Positions 35,138-43,448 of a stretch of DNA of 64,000 nucleotides are shown piece after piece. The stretch lies in the NCBI GenBank assembly GCA_020633415.1, contig JACKDQ010000010.1, positions 124,001 to 188,000 of the forward strand, read 5' to 3'. Numbering within the stretch: the first letter of the stretch is position 1; every line of letters begins with the position of its first letter. The position numbers and the translations under genes were made by a program. The notes below the pieces were generated by a model. The model worked only from the letters and a program-made list of their open reading frames with translations. It made no database searches and was not told where the DNA came from. The stretch comes from Deltaproteobacteria bacterium (lineage in GTDB: Bacteria > Myxococcota_A > Polyangia > GCA-2747355).

Positions 35138-35141
35138 GGTT

Positions 35142-37883
35142 TTACTTTGCCCGCTTGCTTCGCCTGATCGCGAGCACCACCCAGACCAACGCCAACCAGC
35201 CCGACCAGATCGGTGTCGTGCCAGCGATGCCGCAACCGCCACCACCACTTGGTGGATCAGGTTGCGGCGCTTCCTTAACCGCCGGAGGTTCGCGTTCACA
35301 AACGCCGTCACCGTTGGCGTCGAGTGGCTTGCTGTCCGCCGCTGCTGGATCGCTGCCGCACGACAGCTCGCGCTGATCGCTGAATCCGTCGTTGTCGTCA
35401 TCGGCGTCGATCGCATCGCACTGTCCGTCGCGATCGATGTCGCTGGGCGTCGACGTTGCGCTCGCCGGATCGCTGCCACAGAGCTTCTCGATGCCGTCGG
35501 ACCATTGGTCCCCGTCGCTGTCCAACGGTCCGTAGGCGATGGTCAGCGTGGTCACATCGCTCGAGCGCAACGTGACCTGCGCAAGCGCATCGACCGAAGC
35601 GGGGACGTCATCGAGTAACAGTCGGTCAGGTCTGGTTTGCGAGCGCAGCGAGACGCGCTCTCCGCCATTACCAGGCGCGAAGACGATCACCGCCTGTTGA
35701 TCGTCGATGTTGTAGTGGAGGATCCGCCGCTCGCTGGCGACCAGTTGTAGGTTGTGCTTGTTGCTAAACGGCATCAGGTCGACCGGCACCGCGCTATCGC
35801 CATGTGCGCGCTGGCCGCAGAGCTGCGTCGGTGAGCCGGCGACGAAGCTGCTTGCGAAACGCGTCGCCCCGACCAGTAGTGAAGGCTTGCTAATCGCAAA
35901 GCAGAACTTAGTAAAATGTTGTGGCTGGGCCAGCCGTAGCGACAGCGAATCACCGCTCTGGGTGAGCTGCGCTGGCGCTTTGGAAACATACTCGAGGCGA
36001 GGCGTAGGCAGACTTGTGCTCGATCCGAGGCTGAGCGCGATCGTCACCTTGGTGGTGACCACACCAGGCAGGATCACCGTATCGGCGGTAAACGCGTGGT
36101 GCGGCTGACCGTTGATGGTCACGGCGACGATCGCATCGGAGAGTTGGTCGAGGCGCAGTCCCATGCCAGCGAGAAATGTTCGCTTGGCCGTCGGAACGTG
36201 GCTGATGTCGAGTGTGACATCAAGCGATTTCGCCGTCGCGTTGTATTTGGCCGTCAATTGATAGCCGTGCGCCAGGTGAAACTTGTAGCGCAACTCCTCG
36301 ATCGTCGGGGCGAAGATCTGTTGTTCGAGAAAGTGCTGCCGGTTGACGTCGTAGAGCGGTCGCGTTGCACTCGCGCCAATGCCGTAGTCGTGCCACATCT
36401 CGTTGTAGAGTGCGCCGCGGCCGATGCGCGTTTGATAGTAGTTGAGGATCTGGCGTTGAATGGCGACCGCCTCGCTAACCGAATACTTCCAGGCGCTATC
36501 GAAGAACCATTGGTAGTCAGGTACGTGGGTGTTGCGGATGATCGGCATCGCCCAGCTCCCCGGGCTTAGATCCCAACCCATCACGCCGCTGGCGTAGGGC
36601 ACTTCGTTTTCACCACCGTGGGTGAAAAACAGCTCAACCGAGCCATGGACCTTGCCGTAGTAATCCCAAGGCAGACCGTTGCCGGGATTGATGAAAGTTT
36701 GCAGCGCTGGGAAGAAGTTCTCTTGGGTCAGCTCGCTGCGGATCTTGTTGAGCGAGCCGGTGACTTCCGCCGTCCATTGGGCTTCGCTAATCGCCGTCAT
36801 GTCCGGCGGGTGCGTTGCCGAATGCGAAGCGACGGCACCGCCCAGCGCTTCGATTTGCGGCGCCCAGGTGCGATGCAGTCCCCAGCCCAGTTGCGCGGCG
36901 CGATCGGAGACGATGCCGTAGGCAGTAGTGACGCCGGTTTCTTTGCCGAGCTGTGTGAGGTAGCTGTATGCCGCGGCAACGTCGCTAGCGCTGTTGCTGC
37001 CGTCGCCATCGAGGCGCGCCACAGCGGTCAGTGGTGCGTGTGAAAGTTGTAGGCCGACGATCGGATGGTCGCCGGCGAGCAGCCACTGCGTCGTCTCGAT
37101 CACATACGTCATCAAGCGGTTGTCGAAAAAGCCCGCCGGCGTGGTGTTGCGAAAGCATGATGCGGGCCCATGCGTTCCCGCGAGGCCTGAGTAGCCGATC
37201 ACCCGGCCGGTGGTTGCCCGCGAGAGCACCATGTAGGGTGTGATCGTTTTCTCGTCAGCGCTGATCGTTTCCAGCAGCACCGCGCTACCGGCCAGCCCAC
37301 TGGCAAGCTTGACCGTGTCGGTGGCTCCGCCGATGCCCTGGGTGAGCAGCTGCTCGGCCGCCCAGTGGGTGCGGCTACTAAACGGATGCGTGCCTTTGGC
37401 GGTGCGCACCCGATGCCTGGTCAGATCGACGAAACCGCCGACCGCCAGGTTGAGGATCAGCTCTGTGCTGGTGTCGGCGCTGCGCGCGGTTAGCGTGTCG
37501 TCGGGCTTGCGCTCAAAGGCGCCGACTACGCCATCGGCTAGCACGCTCTTGTCCGCTGCGAGATGGTTGCTCAGCAGCGTCCTGAGCGCCGGCATCTTTG
37601 CTGAATCGACGACCAAGCACGAGGAAAACCACAAGCTGGTGTACTGGCTGGCGTTCGCGTCGGCGATCAGTTCTGCCAAAGTGACCGTCTTGTAAGGAAC
37701 GCCGAGCAGATTCGCCAGACCGACCAGCGCTTGGCTGCTGAGCTGCGAGATCCGCCAGAAGTGCCGATAGCTGTAGGTGTCTTTGCAGAGCACCACCGCC
37801 ACTTTGGGCGCGTACGTCGTATCTTGGGCAAATGCCGGCAGTGCGACGCACAGGCTAATAATCACAGTGAGTTGGCGTAGCAT
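35142..37883 (-). CDS. Large secreted deacetylase-like protein with TSP3 repeats and MYXO-CTERM-like tail
   Basis: This is a 913-residue exported protein. Signal peptide 1-19 ends ALPAFA. The N-terminal part (about 25-280) looks like a Rossmann or amidotransferase-like domain (VAVVLCKDTYSYRHFWR, GLANLLGVPYKTVTLAEL). The middle (about 285-560) has ARLDGDG and SHSATHPP, which can serve as the Asp and His-x3-His metal sites of a NodB-like polysaccharide deacetylase. A beta-rich region follows; then two thrombospondin type 3 calcium repeats (about 785-850) and a GGGGCG, hydrophobic, Arg-rich tail as in MYXO-CTERM anchors. It probably modifies a polysaccharide at the cell surface. The deacetylase call is inference. 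Confidence 0.75.
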   Translation of the reverse strand: MLRQLTVIISLCVALPAFAQDTTYAPKVAVVLCKDTYSYRHFWRISQLSSQALVGLANLLGVPYKTVTLAELIADANASQYTSLWFSSCLVVDSAKMPALRTLLSNHLAADKSVLADGVVGAFERKPDDTLTARSADTSTELILNLAVGGFVDLTRHRVRTAKGTHPFSSRTHWAAEQLLTQGIGGATDTVKLASGLAGSAVLLETISADEKTITPYMVLSRATTGRVIGYSGLAGTHGPASCFRNTTPAGFFDNRLMTYVIETTQWLLAGDHPIVGLQLSHAPLTAVARLDGDGSNSASDVAAAYSYLTQLGKETGVTTAYGIVSDRAAQLGWGLHRTWAPQIEALGGAVASHSATHPPDMTAISEAQWTAEVTGSLNKIRSELTQENFFPALQTFINPGNGLPWDYYGKVHGSVELFFTHGGENEVPYASGVMGWDLSPGSWAMPIIRNTHVPDYQWFFDSAWKYSVSEAVAIQRQILNYYQTRIGRGALYNEMWHDYGIGASATRPLYDVNRQHFLEQQIFAPTIEELRYKFHLAHGYQLTAKYNATAKSLDVTLDISHVPTAKRTFLAGMGLRLDQLSDAIVAVTINGQPHHAFTADTVILPGVVTTKVTIALSLGSSTSLPTPRLEYVSKAPAQLTQSGDSLSLRLAQPQHFTKFCFAISKPSLLVGATRFASSFVAGSPTQLCGQRAHGDSAVPVDLMPFSNKHNLQLVASERRILHYNIDDQQAVIVFAPGNGGERVSLRSQTRPDRLLLDDVPASVDALAQVTLRSSDVTTLTIAYGPLDSDGDQWSDGIEKLCGSDPASATSTPSDIDRDGQCDAIDADDDNDGFSDQRELSCGSDPAAADSKPLDANGDGVCEREPPAVKEAPQPDPPSGGGGCGIAGTTPIWSGWLALVWVVLAIRRSKRAK

Positions 37884-37996
37884 GGGCTTGGTGTCTTTAG
37901 CGTTCGCCCCACTGGATCGTCGAAGAATCGTCGATGTTTAGGCCCCTTGACCCGCCGCGCCGTTTTGCACACCATCGGCACTCCCCGGAGGTGACT

Positions 37997-40039
37997 GTGC
38001 GCTACGCTGCGATCGGATTCGCGCTGATGGGATCAGCGCTGTTGTGGGGCTGCCAAGTTGCCCCGCGAACCGACATCCTCAGTGCCGAGGACGTGATCCG
38101 GATTCGCCAGGTCGTCGAAGCGCGGATCTCGCCCGATGGTAGGCAGGTCGCCTACCTGCTCAACGTCTTGCGCCCGCTAAACGCCAAGAAAGATGGCGAT
38201 GGCTGGCGTGAGCTGCATGTCGTCGACGCGGCTGGCCGAAACCGGCCGTACGTCAGCGGCCAAGTCCAGATCAAGCAACCCCGTTGGCACGGGCGCTATA
38301 TCTATTATCTCGCTCGGCGCTTTGCCGATGAAACCGTCAGCCTCTATCGGATCGCCGTCGACGGTGGCGAATCGCAAGTTGTGCTCCAGCACAAGACCAG
38401 CATCTCCAACTACGCGCTTTCTGATGACGGCAAGCGCGTGGCGATCGTCGCTGCACACGGCTTGCCCGCTGCGCGTGAGCGTCTCGCTAAGAAGGATGTC
38501 AAGATCACCGTCTACGAAGAAGACGGACTCAACCACGAGCTGTTTTTTGCTGACCTTCAGGCCGATGGGCGCGCAGCGGACCTGGTGCCGGTCAAGCTCG
38601 ATGGTTCACCGTCGACGATCGCCTTTGCGCCGAGCGGCGAGCAGCTCGCCGTGGCGGTTGCCCCTAGCGCGCGTATCGACGACTACTATGTCAATCGCAA
38701 GATCCAGCTGATCGCTCTGCCAGCTGGTCGCGTGCTGCGGCGCTACGACAATCCGGGCAAGCTCGGGCCGCTGCGCTTTTCGCCCGACGGAGCGAACTTG
38801 GCGCTGATCTCTGCAGCAGACCGCAACGATCCGCTGGCTGGGCGACTGCTGATCGCGCCGATCTCCGGCGGGCCTCTGCACGATCTGTTGCCCGACTTCA
38901 AAGGTCATGTCGTCGATGCGCTCTGGCGCGACGCGCAGACATTGATCTACCTCGCGGACGTCAAGACCACCACGCTGGTCGGCGAGGTGACGCTGGACGG
39001 CAAGCGCTCGGAGCTGTTGTTTCGCGAGCAGCAGCCGATCCTGCGCACGATCAGCCAAGCCCAAGATGGTACGCTGGCGATGGTCGCCGATGCGCGTCTT
39101 CACCCTGGAGAAGTTTATCGCTTGCCGCGCGGCGGGAAGTTGCAGCGTTTGACCGACTCCAATCGTTGGTTGGCCGATCGCCGCTTGGCGGCGCAGCGCA
39201 CCGTCGAGCTCAAGGCGCGCGATGGTCTGAACTTGCAGGGGATCTTGATCGCTCCGCTATCGGGGCAGGGTCCGGCGCCGCTGATCATGGTCGTCCACGG
39301 CGGGCCCGAGTCTCACGTGCGCGACGGTTGGCTGACCAGCTATCTCAACCCGGGCCAAGTCGCAGCCGCCGAAGGCTTCGCCGTATTCTACCCGAACTAC
39401 CGCGGCAGCACCGGGCGCGGCGTAGCGTTTTCCAAGTTGAGCCAGGGCGATCCAGCGGGACGCGAGTTCGACGATCTTGTCGACGCAAAAAACTACTTGG
39501 TCAAGATCGGCGTGGCCGATCAGAAGCGTGTGGGTATCACCGGTGGTTCGTATGGCGGCTTTGCAGCGGCTTGGGCGGCAACCAAGCTGACCAAAGAGTT
39601 TGCCGCCGCGGTGATGTATGCCGGTGTTAGCGACCACATCTCCAAACTAGGCACCACCGATATCCCCTACGAGATGTATCGCGTGCATTCGCGCGGCTGG
39701 CCTTGGAACGACGAGGCGTTTTTCCGCAAGCGCAGCCCGCTGAGTTACGTCAATCAGGCCCGGACGCCGCTGTTGATCTGCAGCGGCGACGCCGATACGC
39801 GCGTCGATCCATCGCAGTCCAAGATGCTCTATCGTTACCTCAAAACGATCGGTCGCACGCCGGTCCGCCTCGTGCTCTATGGCAAAGAGCCGCACGGCAA
39901 CACGCGCACGATGACGCGTTACGACTTTGAGCTGCGTTGGTTGCGCTGGTTCCGGCACTTTCTCGTCAAGCAACGCAGCGATTTGCCGGCCCATCGCCTC
40001 GCCTATCGGCTCGACGAAAAAGAGCTGAAAAAGCCGTAG
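37997..40039 (+). CDS. Prolyl oligopeptidase family (S9) peptidase, lipoprotein
   Basis: The 680-residue product has a beta-propeller N-terminal domain (about 30-400, with ISPDGRQVAYL-type blades) and a C-terminal alpha/beta hydrolase domain. The nucleophile Ser518 lies in GGSYGG; the acid is in GDADTRVD (near 597) and the base in EPHGN (near 634). MVVHGGPESH gives the oxyanion region. GTG 37997 after GGAGG is chosen as start; it gives a signal peptide ending in LLWGC, so the enzyme is likely lipid-anchored outside the cytoplasm. The gene overlaps the next start (TAGTG). Confidence 0.92.
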   Translation: MRYAAIGFALMGSALLWGCQVAPRTDILSAEDVIRIRQVVEARISPDGRQVAYLLNVLRPLNAKKDGDGWRELHVVDAAGRNRPYVSGQVQIKQPRWHGRYIYYLARRFADETVSLYRIAVDGGESQVVLQHKTSISNYALSDDGKRVAIVAAHGLPAARERLAKKDVKITVYEEDGLNHELFFADLQADGRAADLVPVKLDGSPSTIAFAPSGEQLAVAVAPSARIDDYYVNRKIQLIALPAGRVLRRYDNPGKLGPLRFSPDGANLALISAADRNDPLAGRLLIAPISGGPLHDLLPDFKGHVVDALWRDAQTLIYLADVKTTTLVGEVTLDGKRSELLFREQQPILRTISQAQDGTLAMVADARLHPGEVYRLPRGGKLQRLTDSNRWLADRRLAAQRTVELKARDGLNLQGILIAPLSGQGPAPLIMVVHGGPESHVRDGWLTSYLNPGQVAAAEGFAVFYPNYRGSTGRGVAFSKLSQGDPAGREFDDLVDAKNYLVKIGVADQKRVGITGGSYGGFAAAWAATKLTKEFAAAVMYAGVSDHISKLGTTDIPYEMYRVHSRGWPWNDEAFFRKRSPLSYVNQARTPLLICSGDADTRVDPSQSKMLYRYLKTIGRTPVRLVLYGKEPHGNTRTMTRYDFELRWLRWFRHFLVKQRSDLPAHRLAYRLDEKELKKP

Positions 40040-41559
40040 TGGTGGCTGCGCAGACTCGACTGTGGTTGCTTCCTGCGGCATTGGCCCTTTCGCTGAGTAG
40101 CTTCGCGTTACTATGGGCGCAAGGCTTTCATCTGGTCGATGACGCGTACATCTCCTTTCGCTACGCACAGAACCTCGCCGCCGGCCACGGTCTGACCTGG
40201 AACATCGGTCAGCCCGTCGAGGGTTACACAAACCTGCTTTGGGTCGTCTTGCTGACGCCCTTCGCCGCGCTCGCTGGCGGCTTGGTCTGGCCGTCGATCG
40301 TGCTCGGTTGGGGCTTCGCCCTGGGCGCGCTGTTCTTTTGCGGTCGCTTGGCGCAAGGCGCCTATCCGGGCGAACATGCCGTTGCCGCGCTCGCCGCCTT
40401 GCTCCTAGCGCTCAATCCATCGTTCGCCTATTGGGCAACTTCGGGGATGGAGACCGCGCTGTTTACCTTCTTGGTCTGTGGCGCGATCTTGGCCCTGCAG
40501 CGTCGGCGCTTGTTTTGGGCGGCGCTGGCGCTCAACGCGGCCTATCTAACCCGGCCCGAAGGCGCGCTCGTCGCCGCGCTGCTGTTGCTCGGCTACTTGT
40601 TGTTCGAGCCACAGCCATGGCTGACCAAACTCAAGCAGGTTGTCGCAATCGGTGCAAGCCTGTCGGTCGTGATCGCTCTGCACGTTTGGATTCGCATGGG
40701 CTATTACGGCTACCCACTACCCAATACCTTCTACGCCAAAGTGATCCTCGGCAAGACCTCGGCGCTGCGCGGCTTGAGCCATCTATGGGCGTTCGCTCTG
40801 GCCGGTGGCTTGTTGCTGCCTTGGGGCTTGATCTATCTGCGCGAGCGCTCGCCGGCCGGGCGGTTACTTCGCCAGGGCTATCTCTTGCTCGGCGGTTATC
40901 TGATCTATCTGGCGACGATCGGCGGGGACCTGCCCAGCTGGTACCGCTTCTATTTGCCGCTTTTGCCGGTGCCGCTGATCGGTTTGGCGCGCTGTTTGAC
41001 GCGGCTGGCTCGCGGTAGGCCTGCGCGGCTACGCGGTGCGCTGTTAGCCAGTGCACTCGCCGCCCTGGGCGTCCTGTTCTTTTCGCAGTCGGAAGTCAAG
41101 CAGCTGCCTTACGTGCGCGACTCGCAGCGGATCAGCAAGTTTCTCGTCGAGAACTTCTTCCGCCGCATTCCGCCAGGAAGCTACGTGGCGGCGTTTGCCG
41201 TTGGCCGACTGGCCTATGAAACACCGTTACGAATTCTCGACGGTTGGGGTCTCAACGACGTGCATATCGCGCATCTTCAACGGGCGCCATCGCATAAGTT
41301 TGCCCACGACAAACAGGACTGGCGCTACTTGCTCTCGCGCTACCCTGACTACATCTACGCCTTCAAGCTCGGCGGATTCGTCGTGCCGATCCCCGGCTAC
41401 CAGCCCTGTTGGCCGACACGGATCTTTCCCAAAGTTGCTGTCTATCGTCGCATCGTCCGTTTGCCCCAGCCCACCGTTGGCATGCCCCACGGACTAACTC
41501 GCGACCCCAAGCCTCCGCCGGTCTGCGATGGGCGTCCACGCGGCGTCACGAGCAGCTAA
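40039..41559 (+). CDS. GT-C fold membrane glycosyltransferase
   Basis: This 506-residue protein has about ten to eleven hydrophobic helices. The first loop reads DDAYISFRYAQNLAAGHG and continues to EGYTNLLWVV. This aspartate-pair loop is typical of GT-C enzymes that use polyprenyl-phosphate sugars, including arabinofuranosyl and mannosyl transferases. TRPEG is a second shared motif. The GTG at 40039 overlaps the peptidase stop (40042 is an alternative). The sugar and acceptor are unknown. The C-terminal 100 residues lie outside the membrane. Confidence 0.82.
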   Translation: MVAAQTRLWLLPAALALSLSSFALLWAQGFHLVDDAYISFRYAQNLAAGHGLTWNIGQPVEGYTNLLWVVLLTPFAALAGGLVWPSIVLGWGFALGALFFCGRLAQGAYPGEHAVAALAALLLALNPSFAYWATSGMETALFTFLVCGAILALQRRRLFWAALALNAAYLTRPEGALVAALLLLGYLLFEPQPWLTKLKQVVAIGASLSVVIALHVWIRMGYYGYPLPNTFYAKVILGKTSALRGLSHLWAFALAGGLLLPWGLIYLRERSPAGRLLRQGYLLLGGYLIYLATIGGDLPSWYRFYLPLLPVPLIGLARCLTRLARGRPARLRGALLASALAALGVLFFSQSEVKQLPYVRDSQRISKFLVENFFRRIPPGSYVAAFAVGRLAYETPLRILDGWGLNDVHIAHLQRAPSHKFAHDKQDWRYLLSRYPDYIYAFKLGGFVVPIPGYQPCWPTRIFPKVAVYRRIVRLPQPTVGMPHGLTRDPKPPPVCDGRPRGVTSS

Positions 41560-41654
41560 CGGGTCGCTCTCGTTTGACGTCGGTGATAGGGTCGTGTGTC
41601 AGTGGATTAGATCGCTGCGATCAGAGCGCGAGGCGATCGGTACGCGGAGGGGGC

Positions 41655-42638
41655 ATGGAAAGCGGCAACAGTCAGTTCTTTGTTGGGATCGATATTGGCG
41701 GCACCAAGATCCAGGTTGTGATCGCCGACCGGCACGGCGCGATTCACGGCGAAGCGCGCAAGAAGCACAAGGGCGCCGTTGATTTCGAGTGGGTCGTCGG
41801 ACGATCGGTCGCGGCTGTTGATGCGGCGCTCGACAAGGCCAAGCTCGGCAGGAAAGAGATCAGCGCTCTCGGAATCGGTGCGCCGAGTCCGATTCTGCCG
41901 GACGGAACTGCCGTGCACGCGCCCAACCTCGGCTGGCAAAACGTCCCCTTGGTCGCGACGTTCGCACAGGAGCTCGGTTGGCCGACCTACGCTGCCAACG
42001 ACTGCGATGCTGGCACGTTTGGCGAGCATCGCTTTGGTGCCGGTCAAGCGGCGCAGACCGTCGTTGGGTTGTTCATGGGTACCGGTATCGGTGGCGGCCT
42101 GGTGCGCAACGGTGAAATTCTCGCCGGCGACAATTACCAGGGCGCCGAGTTCGGCCACACTAAAGTGCAAGTCGGCGGCCAGCGTTGTGGCTGTGGGGCG
42201 CGCGGCTGTCTCGAGGCCTACGCTTCGAAGCTGGGCATCGCCAGCTTCGTCGCTCATCAGGTCAACTGCGAGGGTCGCGAGACGATGCTCACCGAACTTT
42301 GCGACGGTGACTACCGCAGCCTGCGCAGCAGCGCGCTCGCCAAGGCCTACCGCGCCACCGACGCCGTCGCCGTCGCGGCGATCGATCAAGCTGCTGACTA
42401 TCTCGGTATTGGTGTGGCCAATGCGATCACCTTGTTGGCTCCCAGCGTGATCGTCCTCGGTGGTGGCGTGATCGAAGCGCTCGGTAGCTTGCTGCTCAAT
42501 CGCGTTGTCTCGGCCGCCGAGCAGGCCAGTTGGCCACCCGGGTCGTTCGCCGATACATCGATCCGCCTCGCCAAGCTCGGTGATCACGCCGTCGCCCTCG
42601 GCGCCGCCGCCTGGGCGATTCAAAGGGGACAGTTCTAA
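41655..42638 (+). CDS. ROK family sugar kinase (glucokinase-like), 3' end lies in a repeat
   Basis: This 327-residue ROK kinase probably phosphorylates glucose or a related sugar. It has VGIDIGGTKIQ (ATP), the catalytic Asp in NDCDAG (Asp116), MGTGIGGGLV, the EFGHTKV histidine, and the zinc-binding CGCGARGCLE (178-187). ATG 41655 follows GGAGGGGG. The last five residues (QRGQF) and the stop are encoded by the first 29-bp REP copy (42621-42649), so the natural C-terminus may have been replaced. The change affects only the tail and probably not activity. Confidence 0.92.
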   Translation: MESGNSQFFVGIDIGGTKIQVVIADRHGAIHGEARKKHKGAVDFEWVVGRSVAAVDAALDKAKLGRKEISALGIGAPSPILPDGTAVHAPNLGWQNVPLVATFAQELGWPTYAANDCDAGTFGEHRFGAGQAAQTVVGLFMGTGIGGGLVRNGEILAGDNYQGAEFGHTKVQVGGQRCGCGARGCLEAYASKLGIASFVAHQVNCEGRETMLTELCDGDYRSLRSSALAKAYRATDAVAVAAIDQAADYLGIGVANAITLLAPSVIVLGGGVIEALGSLLLNRVVSAAEQASWPPGSFADTSIRLAKLGDHAVALGAAAWAIQRGQF

Positions 42639-42649
42639 TGGGTGGTCAA
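42621..42649 (+). repeat. REP-like repeat, copy 1 of 4
   Basis: The 29-bp unit begins CAAAGGGGACAGTTCTAATG and ends GGTGGTCAA. It is in direct orientation with copy 2 and overlaps the end of the ROK gene. Confidence 0.9.
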
Positions 42650-42658
42650 ACGCGGAGT

Positions 42659-42687
42659 CAAAGGGGACAGTTCTAATGGGTGGTTAA
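42659..42687 (+). repeat. REP-like repeat, copy 2 of 4
   Basis: It is identical to copy 1 except for a C-to-T change near the end (GGTTAA), starts 38 bp later and keeps the same orientation. It lies 62 bp upstream of the transposase start. Confidence 0.9.
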
Positions 42688-42749
42688 CCTCAGCTCAGCG
42701 ATTTCGTCTTTGCGAGAAACAGTTCTGCAGAAACAGCGATAAGCGCGTC

Positions 42750-43433
42750 ATGCCGCGACGCGCACGAGTAGTCGTACCGGGTGTGCCCCACCACTTGACG
42801 CAGCGTGGCGTTAGGCGCCAAGCAGTATTTTTCGGCGAGGACGATTACCGTCATTACCTGCAATGGTATCGAGCCGCCACCCGCGAGCTTGGGATCCAAA
42901 CCCACGCCTATTGTTTGATGCCGAATCACGTGCACCTCGTCGCCGTGCCGCCGTCATCTGAGAGTTTCGCGCGACTGTTTGTTCGCCTACACGTCAGATA
43001 TGCGCGGTGGCTTAATCGTCGCATGGGATGGACCGGCCACGTGTGGCAGGCGCGGTACTTCTCCTGTCCGCTAGACGACCTGCACGCCTGCACGGCCGTT
43101 CGGTACGTTGAGCTCAACCCTGTGCGCGCCGGCCTTGCTGCGACAGCTGAGCACTACCCATGGTCGAGCGCCGCTGGACATTGTGGTCTTCATCACGACG
43201 CGCTATTGAGCACGAACTCGTGGGCCGGCATACAACCCAGAGAATGGCTAACTTGGCTCTGTCAAAGCGACGACGTTGAACGCACCAAGGTCATACGGGA
43301 AGCCACCAAGCGGGACCTTCCGGCCGGGCATCGCGAATTCGTTGATGCGCTCGGATCACGCTACGGCCGCTCCTTTCACCTTCGTCCGCCGGGCAATCAG
43401 GGTGGCCGACGCGAGAAATTGACCAACCATTAG
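42750..43433 (+). mobile_element. REP-associated tyrosine transposase (RAYT, Y1/IS200-like)
   Basis: This 227-residue protein is a Y1 HUH transposase of the RAYT type. MPRRARVVVPGVPHHLTQRG is the usual start of these proteins and fixes ATG 42750, although the frame stays open upstream. The HUH motif is H60-V61-H62 in MPNHVHLVAVP; the catalytic tyrosine is probably Tyr119 in RYVELNPVRAG. Conserved WQARYFSCPLDD lies between. RAYTs are known to be single-copy, domesticated-like enzymes linked to REP palindromes that they probably spread. Here two direct copies lie upstream, and an inverted copy overlaps its last 15 bases. The protein looks intact. Confidence 0.92.
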
Positions 43434-43447
43434 AACTGTCCCCTTTG
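43419..43447 (-). repeat. REP-like repeat, copy 3 of 4 (inverted)
   Basis: It is the reverse complement of the same unit and has GGTTGGTCAA at its end. It overlaps the 3' end of the transposase gene and stops 1 bp from the malic enzyme stop. With copy 2 it brackets the RAYT gene with GGGGAC ends outermost. Confidence 0.9.
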
Positions 43448-43448
43448 C

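Noticed and set aside
41607..42623. Minus-strand open frame of 338 codons
   Set aside because: It is the antisense of the ROK kinase gene and has no motif.
42642..42749. Upstream in-frame extension of the transposase
   Set aside because: It translates REP copy 2 and spacer DNA; RAYT proteins typically begin at the MPRRARVV start at 42750.
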